NCBI RefSeq assembly: GCF_047663525.1
Contig: NC_092601.1
Span: 19,938,001 to 20,002,000, forward strand
DNA: 64,000 bases
Direction: 5' to 3'
Source of the DNA: Anas platyrhynchos
Taxonomy: Eukaryota > Chordata > Aves > Anseriformes > Anatidae
Shown here: positions 14,401 through 25,011 of the stretch, piece after piece
Numbering within the stretch: position 1 is the stretch's first letter
Layout: each line of letters opens with the position of its first letter
Translations under genes and position numbers: made by a program
Notes under the pieces: generated by a model
The model's input: only the letters and a program-made list of their open reading frames with translations
What the model was told of the DNA's origin: nothing
Database searches by the model: none

Positions 14401-17400
14401 TAAATGTTCAGCATGACGCTACGGGGTACGGAATATCCCTTTGGACAGTTTGGGTCAGATGTCCTGGCCCTGTCCTCTCCCAGTTCCTCATGCACCCCCA
14501 GCCTCCTCACTGGCAGGGTGGTATGAGAAGCTGAAAAGTTCTTGACTTATTGTAAGCATTGCTCTACAACAATTAAAACATCAGCATGTTATCAACATTA
14601 TTCTCATTCTAAATCCAAAACACAGTACCATACCAGCTACTAGAAGGAAAAATAACTCTACACTAGTTGAAACCAGGACAACAGCATGGGAGGAGGGTTT
14701 GGCAGGGCTGGCTGTAGGTTTGTTGCCAATGCAGGAGTGTTGCTTCTACCTTCCTTCACAGTGTCAGACTTCCAGGGTCCTGCCTGCAGCTTTCAGAAAT
14801 AGGAAAGATCTAGCGGAGGTACCTGCACTACTGGAGTTTTGTGTTGCCTTCAGCTAAGGGGAAAAAGAAGCCTGCTCTCAGGGCTAAGTTCCATATCTGG
14901 ACTCCTACCTTTGATGGTCGTGCTAGGCATGGGTGTTTCATTCAGTAGCCATTATTCCCACTCTGCAGGGATCTGCCTTATGCACAGAGGTACACTGGTG
15001 TTTGCCATGGTGGAACAGGCTCTGAAACCAAAGACTTTGTTCAAACAGAGGGGAGGGCAGGATGACCGTGGTCAATGTCAGCAGTGTATGCTGTGCTTCC
15101 CCACTCAAGCTGATCCACAGCTCAAATAGAAATACTAAATGGTGCTGTGGCAGCAGGGTGATCACTTCATGGATTACCTGTGGAGGTGTCCCTAAATCAA
15201 AAGAAGTCAGAAACAGCAGGAGTCTTAGGAACAGTGAGCTGTTCTGCCCCAGTCATGTTCCTTGTCAGCTGCCCTCTGGCCTGGCTACACCAGACTGATA
15301 GGCAGCTCCTTTTGTTGGTGTAGTCTTCTCTGAGCACCTTCGTTCATACCTGACTGCATGTACAGGGGGCAGGGCCACAGGCCTCAGCATCCCTAAGAGA
15401 AAATCTGGGGTAGAAATTCAGGGTCTTCTCTCAGCATCTGCTTCTTTATTGACCAGGGTCTATTTAAATGCAAGGTGAGTCTGAATGAACCCTGTCTCTT
15501 TCTCCAGCAGTGACACAGACAGCAGGCATGGGATGGATGCTGTTGTTTGTTGTTGTCCTGGTAATCACTGCTTCAATCATGGCCTTTCTGGCCAAACATC
15601 AGAGGTAAGAGTCCTTAGGGAAGCTGGAGTAAATTCCCCTATTCTACTCTGCCAAAGATGGGGCATTCACATGCAGCCTTTTTTGCACCTTGTACAGTTG
15701 TGCACAGACACAGCTCTGGGCCTGTGAGGGCAACATAAGGTCTCCATCTGGTACACTACTAAGAGAGCCTTGCTTTTCTCTGGGGGCCTTGCTGCAGGCT
15801 GGGTGGGACAGGACACTGGTGCATGGGGATTAATTAGAGGCCACCCATCCATCCTGGGCTGTTTTCCTGGTCCTGCCCATGCTCTCAAAATGCCCAGACA
15901 GGAGCAGCAGCCTGCCCCATTCCAAAGCTAATGCAATTCCATCAGCACAGGCACAGGGTCTCCCCCCTTTTTGGATGGCCATGTGCCCTTGCAGAGGGAC
16001 AGTGTGCACCCTGCCACAGAGATGGTGCTGTGCTGGTGCAGCACCAGGGCTGGCACAGCCCATGGCTGAAGAACAAGCACATAAGGCAGAGTTCTGCCCT
16101 GAGGGTGCAGACCACTATCCAACCCAGCCTGAGGAAAATGGCACCTCCAGCACTTGGTAATTTTCCAGAGAGGAGAAAAAAAAAGGAGCGTGAGTATTTT
16201 TGTGCACACGTCATGCGGGCTGAGGCATCAGAGGCCTGGCTCACAAGAAAGGCCATTAGATGGCTCCAACAGCACAAGACATCCTTGAATCCCTATCCAC
16301 TGATTTCAGTGATTTCAGCTGCTTGAATTGGCTCTGGAGGTGCCTTGTTTTGGATCTGTAATGTGTGCTTAACCCCAAAGCCTTTCTCTTTTCTCTTCCA
16401 GCTTGTGGAAGAAGATGGCTTGCATCCCAGACCCAGCTCCCTTTTTCAAACCACTTTACCTGGTGCATAATGGAGATTTCAAGGTATAAATGGGCTACAT
16501 GAGTCGAGCACATGACAAAGATAAACTAGAAGACCCAGTACTCTCTCCTGGGCAAGCGATTCTCGTTAGGGCAGTAAGAGGAGAAAGCTGTCTCAAAGGA
16601 ATGCCACATGAGTACAGATGAGGACCAGATCCCAACAGTGTAGGTTCTGTGCTGGGAAGACCTTTATGCCAGGGCTGTGCTGTTCATCCCCTGTAGGTAC
16701 AGTCTTAGTAGGTGAGCTGAGCTCATATTTGAACTGTGAAGTCTGAGGTTGTGAAGGGAATGGACAAAGGGATACCAGGAGAGTAACTGGAATTCTTCCA
16801 AAACTCCGATCCCATGCTGCCATGAAGGGCATGGAGTAGATTTCACCGTAGGGTCAGATCTCCCAGTCCAGTCTCTGCAGTAACACAGGCTCAACATTAA
16901 GCGTTGTAGCTCTCTCTGGAGAGTCACTCATGCAGACAACAGATATGTATATCATCCTAGAAAGGTGAGTAGACCTCTGGGAGGCAAATAACTCCTGTGT
17001 GACAATACTGTATACCCAGCTGCCTCCCTATTAAGGAATAATCTTTGTGAACTGGGCAACTTTGCCTAGCCCTCACAAATTCTCTTCTCATTTAACACCA
17101 GCCAAACTTGTTCATCTGACAAAGTGGCTTGCAAAGACCTCAGGGTTTGCTGGAGTTTTTGAGACACAAAAGTAAAAGAACATTGAGTATACATAAACAT
17201 TGTTTGTATTAAACTGAAGAGCAACCCGCAATGCCATTATCAAACAGTAAAGATGCTGGCACGTAAGTGCAGACACCATTGCCTCTTTCTGAACAAGTTC
17301 CTGCTGATCAGCAGCACTGATCAGAGACATTTCAGTGTCTGCTTTTTGTTCCTGCTTTTTCTTGGACACTGTTAGAGGGACACCGGCTGGGCCCTAATGA

Positions 17401-20381
17401 TCTTCATGTACTTTCCCACAGTTGAATGGCTGGTGTTTGCAATTGGCTTAAATGGAAAGTTTTGCATGGGCATCATTCAAGCTGAAGCCTGTAGTGATTG
17501 TGTTTCTCTTTCCTTCCTTCCTTTTTCAGCCCAGCTTCTCATATCTGTTTCCAACCGGTACTTGCAGCTATCTCTGAGGCCACTGGCACTGGTTGTTATC
17601 AGAGAAGGGAGCAACTACCAGGTGGATCCAGTGCAGGAATTCCTAATAGTCAAGGGATAGTGCTCAGTGGAATGGAGGCCACCCTTTGACACCGATACCC
17701 GTGCTCCTGTCAGAGAATCCTGTTGCTTCACCATGCTCAGCAGGAATGCTGCTGCTGCTACTTTCTAATTAGGTCATTCAGTGCTGCTAGGAGGGAATGA
17801 GCATCAGTTACAATATTGCTAAAGCTAAGTTGTTTCTGAGAAATTTAATAAATTTGCAGAATAAAGCAGCAGTCGCCCACACAGCCACAGCACAAGATGC
17901 AGAGGGTGTCAAGAGGATGTGGCAACCTCAATAATATGTGAACAGTCATCATTATCAGTTGGCAAAAAAAAAAAAACAAAAAAAACAACAACAACAATTG
18001 ATCTAAGGCTTATTCAATTACATCCTGCCTGCATTAAAGCAAGTGTTTAGAAAACTTCTGTGAATAATAATCAGCAAATGACAATAGGAAAGCTTTGCAC
18101 AGAACAGTCCTGGATTGCACAGGTAACAGTGAAAACGGTAGAGAAAAGTTAAGACAGAAAAAGAGAAGGAAAAGCAGAGGAACACTGTTCACTCTTGTGT
18201 GTACATGAGTTCTCACATTCACATTGGGTGGGAATGTGAAAATAATTGTCAAGAGAGTACAGTAAATACTCTTCTTGCTCAGTTCTGAGAGGGGGTTTCC
18301 TGCTGTTTCTTTAAATGGCCGTTCGCATGTACATGTTTGCACGTACAGCTTCAATAAGAAGCTCTTTGCAGCGTATGTTAAAAATAAATTAAAATAGACT
18401 TGGTGCTTCCTGCACATTGATTACTGTGGCATAATCTATCTCTCATGCAGCACTCCATGTCAGAAGCCTTCACAGCATTTGTGAGGCTCAGTGTTGTTAC
18501 CTGTTTTATACACAGCAGAAAGTGGCACTTACAAGAGCCGTCGCTCAGTGCAGCCATTAGAAAAGCGTCAGATAGGTCTTGACTTTCAGTGCTGTGCCCA
18601 GCCTCTGAACTACACAGCCTTGCTAATAGGACTTACTAGCATTCACTAGTGGCACACACAAGTTTACTGTGGTCTGAATGATTCAGCGACTTCTTTGAAA
18701 AGAACAGAATCTGTTTTTAGCTCAAAGAAACCTAGAAGTGCCTTTACTCTCAGATGACACTGAATGCAAGAGGCTCATGATCTAAACATAACACATGGAA
18801 CAAGGCAGAATGTAATGCTAATGGTGATACAGAAGGGCAAGATTCAACGTGTGTCATTCCCCTGTCATTCAAATAAGTGTGATCTGCATCAGGCAGTGGC
18901 TACAGCTCTTTGAGGTTCATAGCCCCTGCCTACCCCTGCTTGCTTTGTGCCACTGTGAGAGAAAAGACTAGCCTGGGGCATAGTCACACAAAAAAGATCT
19001 GGTGAAGATTTGCCCTGACCCTCTTCCCAGGGTACTGCGAAGTGACAGAGTAGGGTTGTGTGTGTGTTGACTGCAGATACAGCATGTAGAGGAAGAAGCT
19101 GACTTTGCTTTCAGAGAGAGGCAGTTTCCTTGAGAAGAGATCTGGGGAGAACTGATGGCTTGGGGGGGTACATCTGGCTGATGAGCCAGGAATGCAACTG
19201 TAGGCAGTGGCATTCTTTGCAGCATGGAGAAAACTGTAAAGCCATGCCAATTTCTCAGAACTAATTGTTTTCAAATATTTTCAATTATTTGAATCAGTTC
19301 TCCTGCAGCTGCCTGTGCCTGGTAATAGCAGCATCTCATGCCCTGCTGTTTTGGAGGAGTCAGTGATTTTAGAGTTTGACTTTGCCTCTAAAAGCATAAG
19401 GTTTTTGGTAATTTCTGTGGAAACTCACACCTGATGCTACTAACCTCTCTCCCTCTCTCTGTATCTGTTTTTATGCAGAAGTGGGTTGGTACATCCCATA
19501 CGAAAATGACCCTTGATTTCTTTGAATGGGGAATAGTCCTTCCGGAAGTCCTAGAAGTTTACAGCATGTGTCCTTCCAACAGTACCTCACAAGAGGAGAT
19601 GAGTGAGCTAAAAAAAGATCTGCCTTCTAAGCCTTATATGTCCTGCCTGACTACCCCGGGTCAGGATAGCCAGTCCCTGCTGTCTAGTGTGAACAGTAGC
19701 AGTGGGATTCAGGACCGGTCATATGGACATTTGTCTATTGACACTGTGACTGTAGCTGATGAATTTACACCTTGTAAATGTCAATGCAACTGTAACCGTA
19801 TGTATAGGGGACATGAGCATACCAGTGATGAAGACAGTGCTGGAGAAAATGGTTACCCCAAGGTTAACATTGATGATGAAGACAGAAAACTATCCAGTGA
19901 CTTCCATCTGTCTGACTTGAGTACACAGGACAAAATACTTGCCTCAGGCTCTGTGTCCACAGACCACCTGAGGACAAGTGTCCCAACCCACCAGAAAGTT
20001 GAAAGGGCTTTGGAAGCAGGGATGGGAAGCATCCTAGAAGCCCTTTGCTTGCATCCTAATCAGTGGGATTTGGAAAATCCAGCTTCTCTACCTTCTCCTG
20101 ATGGTGAAAGTGTTTCCTACAGTGAAGTCTGCTATGACTTTTTCCTTCACAGTGCAAGGCCTGGTGACAGTTATCCTACAATCTGCCTAGATTTGGACAC
20201 TATTGACAGTGGCTTTGCAGACTCGGACTGTGGGAGTCCAGTTGACTGTGAATTTGAGCAAAACAGTCAGACCAACAGTGGGTCCATTCCTCTTGAGCAG
20301 GAAGGAGAGGACTTTCCACGGAGCTATGTCAAGCAATGGGTCTCTCATCGCTCTGACAACCCTGTCAATGGGACACAGTAA
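8444..20381 (+). CDS. IL21R: Interleukin-21 receptor, complete coding region (8 exons)
   Basis: This is the ligand-binding chain of the IL-21 receptor, a class I cytokine receptor that pairs with the common gamma chain on lymphocytes and signals through JAK1/JAK3 and STAT3. The spliced model joins 8444-8498, 11629-11734, 12379-12575, 13133-13281, 13709-13886, 15511-15604, 16402-16483 and 19479-20381, giving 1764 nt or 587 residues (human about 538). All introns are GT-AG with phases 1,2,1,0,1,2,0. Visible features are a signal peptide at residues 1 to about 18, two fibronectin-III-like domains with six or more N-glycosylation sequons, WSEWS at 214-218, a transmembrane helix at about 235-256 and box 1 (IPDPAPFF) at 268-275. 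The long tail carries YGHLSIDTVTV around Tyr369, an LDTIDSGF-type motif and a C-terminal YVKQ at Tyr570. These tail motifs match mammalian IL21R specifically. It is the upstream partner of IL9R on the same strand. Confidence 0.95.
9700..9806. repeat. Degenerate A-rich tandem repeat in IL21R intron 1
   Basis: Words such as TGAAATGAAACAAAATGAAA recur with variations for about 100 bp. It looks like a decayed 10-16-bp period minisatellite. Confidence 0.6.
10200..10330 (-). mobile_element. CR1 fragment in IL21R intron 1
   Basis: The motifs AAACTACTACCCCTACACT, GAGTCCCTCCCCATCTTTCT and GCAGCAAGGTCTCCCC match, in order, the antisense CR1 tail seen more fully at 49934-50390. The terminal part is missing. 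Confidence 0.7.
11629..11734 (+). CDS. IL21R: IL21R exon 2, start of ectodomain D1
   Basis: The 106-nt exon lies between a CCTACAG acceptor and a GTATGT donor (phase 1 to 2). It encodes the CCENLTCFVDYVQTLSC segment with paired cysteines, which matches the N terminus of mature IL-21R (CYTDYLQT in human). Confidence 0.92.
12379..12575 (+). CDS. IL21R: IL21R exon 3, rest of ectodomain D1
   Basis: The 197-nt exon (phase 2 to 1) has a TTTCAG acceptor and a GTAAGT donor. It completes the first fibronectin-like domain and includes a CSLLQLSRNTSH stretch and the sequons NTS and NVT. Confidence 0.92.
13133..13281 (+). CDS. IL21R: IL21R exon 4, start of ectodomain D2
   Basis: The 149-nt exon (phase 1 to 0) begins with the conserved IKPQPPFNLT linker and contains YNISWE and ELEYQLRYK, typical of the second fibronectin-III domain. 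The donor is GTAAGT. Confidence 0.93.
13709..13886 (+). CDS. IL21R: IL21R exon 5, WSXWS box
   Basis: The 178-nt exon (phase 0 to 1) ends ectodomain D2. It contains TEYEFQVRARP and the hallmark WSEWS motif of class I cytokine receptors. The donor GTAGAT at 13887 is weaker than the others, but the frame is kept across it. Confidence 0.93.
14085..14680 (-). mobile_element. Solo LTR of an avian endogenous retrovirus (copy 1), in IL21R intron 5
   Basis: Read on the minus strand it begins TGTCCTGGTTTCAACT and ends GGGTTAAACCACAACA, with the retroviral TG...CA termini. Exact 5-bp target duplications ACAGC flank it (14080-14084 and 14681-14685). There is no internal retroviral region, so it is a recombined solo LTR. 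A 5-bp duplication fits ERVL-type integration. It holds an expanded G-tract (14188-14212). It is the same family as the copy at 37944. Confidence 0.88.
15511..15604 (+). CDS. IL21R: IL21R exon 6, transmembrane segment
   Basis: The 94-nt exon (phase 1 to 2) encodes one hydrophobic helix (GWMLLFVVVLVITASIMAFL). The acceptor region reads CCAGCAG. Using the second AG is chosen here; the first would add one codon without changing the frame. Confidence 0.88.
16402..16483 (+). CDS. IL21R: IL21R exon 7, box 1 (JAK1 docking)
   Basis: The 82-nt exon (phase 2 to 0) encodes WKKMACIPDPAPFFKPLY, the membrane-proximal proline box that docks JAK1, followed by LVHNGDFK. Size and phase match the equivalent IL9R exon at 39318-39402. 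Confidence 0.93.
19479..20381 (+). CDS. IL21R: IL21R exon 8, cytoplasmic signalling tail
   Basis: The exon opens in phase 0 after TTATGCAG with KWVGTSHTK and ends at TAA 20379-20381, giving 300 residues. The open frame continues upstream to 19434, but that part is intron. The tail holds acidic and serine-rich stretches, an unusual CKCQCNC cluster (residues 386-392), several tyrosines, and the C-terminal PRSYVKQWV block. In that block YVKQ fits the YxxQ STAT3-docking consensus. Confidence 0.95.
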   Translation, partial: KWVGTSHTKMTLDFFEWGIVLPEVLEVYSMCPSNSTSQEEMSELKKDLPSKPYMSCLTTPGQDSQSLLSSVNSSSGIQDRSYGHLSIDTVTVADEFTPCKCQCNCNRMYRGHEHTSDEDSAGENGYPKVNIDDEDRKLSSDFHLSDLSTQDKILASGSVSTDHLRTSVPTHQKVERALEAGMGSILEALCLHPNQWDLENPASLPSPDGESVSYSEVCYDFFLHSARPGDSYPTICLDLDTIDSGFADSDCGSPVDCEFEQNSQTNSGSIPLEQEGEDFPRSYVKQWVSHRSDNPVNGTQ

Positions 20382-21490
20382 CTAAGGACCTGATGTTCCT
20401 TTGCAGATTGTAGGGCCTTTTCTATACAGTACCAGAAGCAAAATGTCAGCAAAATTCAGAAGAAAAAAAAAAAAAAACAACAAAGTTTACTTTGTGTAAG
20501 CTCTACTGCATACAACTGAAAACTATTAGGTCCATAGAAATGTAATGCCTATTTCTGTTGCCACTTATCTTGTTAATGCTGTATCAAAAGTAACATAATT
20601 AATTTCTTATAAGCTTATAAATAGTACAAAACTTTAAAGTAATTTTCCCTGGCACGACTTGAATTTAGATGTACATGAATCTTAGAAGCATAATCTATGG
20701 CAAGCATGTTTGTTATATTGACACTCCTTTACCCTTTCTTAACAACACAGCTATTGTTACTTTTCCTAACACAATCCCCTTTAAACCCAGCTGTATTAGT
20801 TCATATTAATTATGGATTATACCCATCCCTGTTCATGAGGTATAATCAAAACCAATTCCCATAATCAGAGACTGATGAGTCCAAGAGACCAATCATAACT
20901 CTGGTTTTAGAGGCTTTGCAGGTAGAGTCTATGAATGAAGAGTCTTCAAAACATAATTCCAGATTAATTCTTTCTACAAAGGCTTCCTACTGAATCAGCA
21001 TCTCTCCCAGCATTTTCCAAGCACACTAACTGTAACACTTAACTATTAACTGTAATTAACTAACTATAACAGCTGTTAGAGCTATGCAATAATTTCAGGA
21101 ATGTTGTCCCACCTGGATATGCCTGCAACTCCATCTTCTGCATTGGACCTGGTCTGCTGAAGTTAACGGGTAGGTAGCACAAAGCTTAGTCAATTTCTGC
21201 TGGATCATAAAGCCAACCATAAAACTGCTAGTTGCATTGCAACTGATTATTTCCCTCTTATGTCTCTGTATGTCTGTTTAGATTATCATCGTCTTAAAAA
21301 GTTAATTCAATACTGATATTGAATGTGAACACCTACATGTTATGCAGGTATAGTGCTACTAACCCAAGTACTGCTTGGCTGCAGAAGATCTTACTCTGAG
21401 AGAACCTGTGTGATTAACAATGTATGTTTCCAGTGCAGTAATAATCTGTTCTTGTTGTGATACCAATAAACTCTATTCTCTCTCCACAAG
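20382..21490 (+). other. IL21R: Probable IL21R 3' untranslated region
   Basis: This AT-rich stretch has no reading frame of note. It runs from the IL21R stop codon to a canonical AATAAA with a nearby downstream cleavage region. It contains an A-tract at about 20462-20477 and a TAACTAACTATAAC-type AT-rich patch near 21050. The extent is inferred from the first strong poly(A) signal. Confidence 0.65.
21465..21470 (+). terminator. IL21R: Candidate IL21R polyadenylation signal AATAAA
   Basis: A canonical hexamer sits 1.1 kb after the stop codon, followed by a pyrimidine-rich CTCTATTCTCTCTCC region. It is the best poly(A) candidate for IL21R, and the LTR at 21527 begins just after it. Confidence 0.6.
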
Positions 21491-21526
21491 CTTTTACTGA
21501 AGACTTCTGGCAACCCCAGAGCTCTC

Positions 21527-22562
21527 TGTGGTGGTTTCGTGTGGTGGGCAGCTGAACTTCACCTCGCTCCCCCTCCTCAAAGGAGGAGGGAAAGAAAATA
21601 CTATGAAAAATGACTCAGGGGTTGAGATAAAGAATGGGAGACTGCACACCAACTACCATCACAGGGAAAACAGACTCAGTGTAGGAAGATTTAATATAAT
21701 TTGGGGATTGGACTAGATGATCTATCAAGGTCCCTTCCAATCCCTGACATTATGTGTGATTCTGTGTAATTTAGTTCCTATTACTAACAGATTAGAGCAG
21801 TGAAAAATGAAAAGCAAACAAAAACTACCCCTACTACCACCCCCAGTCCATCCTCTTCTGCCTCCTCCCCCTGAGTGGCACAAGAGAATGGCAGTTGCGA
21901 TCAGTCCATAACGCTGTGTCATCTGCCGCTCCTTCATGGTCATTATATTCCCCTGCTCCAACAGGGGCTCCCTCCCATGGGATGCTGTCTTTCCTGAACT
22001 GATTTTATGTGAGTTTCCCACAGGCAGCAGCTCTTCAAGAGCTACTCCAGTATGGGTCCATACCATGGGGTCCATCCGTCAGGGCAAACTGCTCCAAGAT
22101 GGGTCCTCCCCAGGAGTCAGCTCCTGCCAGACCTCCTGATCCTGCATGGGCTTCTCTCCATGGGTTGCAGTGTGGAAAATCTGCAGGGGGACAGCCTGCT
22201 CCAACACAGGGAAACTTCTGCTCTGGAACTTGGAGCACCTCCTCCCCTCCTTCTTTGCTGTTGTCAGTGTCTGTGGGATTGTTTCTCGCTCCTCTCTCCC
22301 AGCTGCTGTGACACAGCCACTTCACTGTTTTTTTTTTGTTGTTGTTGTTTGTTTGTTTTGTTTTGTTTTGTTTATTTGTTTTTTCCTTTCTTAACTACAC
22401 TCTCCTAGAGGTGCAATCACAATTGGTCATTGGTTTACCTTTATCCAGCAGTGGGTCCCTTTTGGAGCCAGCTGGAACTGCTTCTTCTCTAACTTAGGGC
22501 ACCTTTTGGACTCCTCACAGAAGCCACTCTTACTGGCCTCCGGTGATCAAAACCTTGCCACA
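21527..22562 (-). mobile_element. LTR-like element of a different family, just after IL21R
   Basis: On the minus strand it starts TGTGGCAAGGTTTTGATC and ends CACACGAAACCACCACA, giving TG...CA ends about 1036 bp apart. The interior is typical LTR composition, with a T/G-rich simple repeat (22328-22386) and a nested CR1 tail (about 21690-21775). I see no target-site duplication, so the exact ends are less certain than for the other two. Confidence 0.65.
21690..21775 (+). mobile_element. CR1 3' tail nested in the LTR at 21527
   Basis: GGGGATTGGACTAGATGATC, AGGTCCCTTCCAATCCC and TGTGTGATTCTGTGT form the last ~80 bp of a CR1 element. It lies within the LTR span and so inserted later or was acquired by the element. 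Confidence 0.7.
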
Positions 22563-22742
22563 TAAGCCCAACAGACTGTTTTAACAAGAGGGAGCACTGT
22601 AATGAAAGGAAGCTGTTTCTTTCACAATTGAGTGCTAAGAGATTTTTTCTATGCAACCTCCATTTGATTGTTTACAACAACCATGGTGCCACCCACACTG
22701 CCTTTTGAACCTACAGGGTTAAAATTACATTAGCTTTACTGT

Positions 22743-22790
22743 TGTACATTAGTTTTGTACATTAGTTTTGTACATTAGTTATACATTAGC
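22743..22790. repeat. 13-bp tandem repeat
   Basis: TGTACATTAGTTT is repeated three times perfectly, with a partial fourth copy (ATACATTAG). A related ACATTAGCTTT lies just upstream. Confidence 0.8.
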
Positions 22791-23559
22791 TTTGCCCATG
22801 TTGTTTTTACTTCCTCAATGTACCTTTTAGCTCTGGGCTTCCTGGGCACAGACCCAAGATATCAGTGGGTTTGGTTTCTTCCCTCCTTTTTTTTCCGTTT
22901 TTATATTTTTGCTGTCTTCTGCCACAGAAGGCATTATCTTTGCATGCTTACGCATTCTTCCTGCTGCGGTGCAAGTACCCTGCATGCCCGCCACGAGGCA
23001 GCAGAGGAGCGAGCTAACTCCACTTCCTTGTTGAGCTGTCTGCCCCGCAGTGTCCTGTAAAGTCTGCATGCACCGTCTATGCAAATATACGAAGCAGAAG
23101 CATTGCTGCTGGTCTGTTACAAGTATTCTGCAGCTGCATCAACAACAGGTAGTGGCACTTCAGAAACAACGTGGTGGTAACTGGCCAAGGATGTTTAGTG
23201 GAGGGGAAACCTGCCTATCTTTCTGGGCCCTTTTACACCTCAGTACTGCACACCCCATGCCTTAGATAGGATCATCGGCCCCAGAATTGCCAAAGTATCT
23301 GTTTCTGTCATTGCTACATAGTCTGTAGCTTCACATATGATAGAAGTCACTGTTTCGCAGCTATGTTAGACTGGAAGTTGCCTCTGGTCATCCTAGGAGG
23401 CAGACTTTGTGAGCAGAGAGGAACTTCCACGATATGTGGCACAAGGATGTGAAAATAAGGGAGACTATTCCCTTGGAGGCAGGCTGTAACGATTAAGCTT
23501 TCGGCAAAACATTTGTTGACACTGTGGATGTGGACATTTTTGAAGTGGCAATGGTGGTG

Positions 23560-23616
23560 TTTTTTTGTTTTGTTTTGTTTTGTTTTGTTTGTTTGTGTGT
23601 GTGTGTGTGTGTTTGT
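23560..23616. repeat. TTTTG/TG simple repeat
   Basis: Five-base TTTTG units pass into a TG dinucleotide run. It is low-complexity sequence. Confidence 0.85.
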
Positions 23617-24943
23617 TTTCTTTTTGCCGTGGCTCCTAGTAGCAAACTTTGCAAGTGTCCCTGACATAACAATACCTAACTTGGAAAAAACATGTACCCT
23701 GTGGAATGTTAGGGCCATTGGTCATGTTGAAAAACCCATGTTTTGTTGTTCTTTGGGAGGCTTTCCCTGCTCTCAAACAAGCTGTCTGTAAAATGTTTCA
23801 CTCCACCCTTCCGTGACCTCAGTAACCCACAGTGGCAGATTCCTGAACAGCAGTGTAAAGCACAGGAAAGAGTTATGATAATAGTGTGGTAAAGGCATTT
23901 GATGTTTCAATGTTTAGCCAAGCAGGCCTCCCTAAAAGAACAGAGATTACAATAGGCTGCTTAAGCTGTCCATTCCAGGGGAATCTGCTTAGCGACTACT
24001 GCCATGCTAAGGTAATCAGGTGATCTAAGTTTAGCATACCTTGCAGAGGTGAGTGCAACCATGCATTAAGCAGTGTGATGAGATTGTAAAAGGTGACAGC
24101 AGCACCACCCATGTAGACAAAGTATTTGTATTACTCTGGTCTGCTGTGCTCAGTGTGGTATTCACAATGGTCAGGGACATGAAAGTGTCCTTGTTTATGA
24201 GTCTAACTGAGACTATCTCAGGCTCAAAAATGTGCATTATTGTACAGGCCAAGAAATGCAGCACAGACAGACCAACTACTGCATGCCCCATTAGCTTCCA
24301 CTGGAATATGATGCTTATCCTGTTTACTACTTCTGCCTTTATGGTGATCCAGTATCAGAGGAGATAGCAAAATATGCATGCACTTGACACTAGGCCAGCA
24401 GCAGACAAACAGTGACAATCCTATCCAAATGGAGCATTTGGGGTGGGAGGGAAAAAAATGCAGGTTAAACACAACATAAAACATTAACTGGGGAGAAACA
24501 GTGCTCACTGGTGAGAAACACTGAAGTTAGTCATGGGAGAGCCAGTAAATGAGTGCTTGAAAACATGAAAGAAGGGTCTGAGCAGCCTTTAGAAAACAGG
24601 AATTCAGTTAATGGTCTTTGGGCCAAGTATCACTTGAGGTAGGGGTAAAAAGCAACCTACAAGTAGCTGTGGTATTGTCAGAAATACTACTCTGTCTTTC
24701 AGAACAGTGATGTGAAGGGAAACTAGGAAGGTAAGTTTATGCCTTGCTGTTTGAACCAAACTTCTGCTGAATGTTTGTACTGATTTTTCTGTCTGCTGTA
24801 GAGGCAGTGGGTCAAAGCTGTGGGTATCAGATGGCTGTAGCATCCTTATGGTGATATACAGCAGTAGGGGGAAGATGCAAGGATACAATTTGTCTCTAAG
24901 AGATTAAATGTTTTCTGTTGTAGTAGCCAATCTACAGGTGTGT

Positions 24944-25011
24944 GGACAGTTCTGGTGCAGCAGGTGTTACTTGTTCTGGACAATTCTGGTGCAGCAGGTG
25001 TTACTTGCTCT
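24944..25011. repeat. 34-bp direct tandem duplication
   Basis: Two adjacent 34-bp copies (24944-24977 and 24978-25011) start GGACA and centre on TCTGGTGCAGCAGGTGTTAC. They differ at two positions, so the duplication is fairly recent. Confidence 0.85.

Noticed and set aside
19434..19478. Upstream extension of the last IL21R exon as part of a 315-codon gene
   Set aside because: This part precedes a good TTATGCAG acceptor and is intronic. The conserved protein begins at KWVG at 19479.
22052..22408. 118-codon frame downstream of IL21R
   Set aside because: It lies inside the LTR element and ends in a low-complexity T/G repeat.
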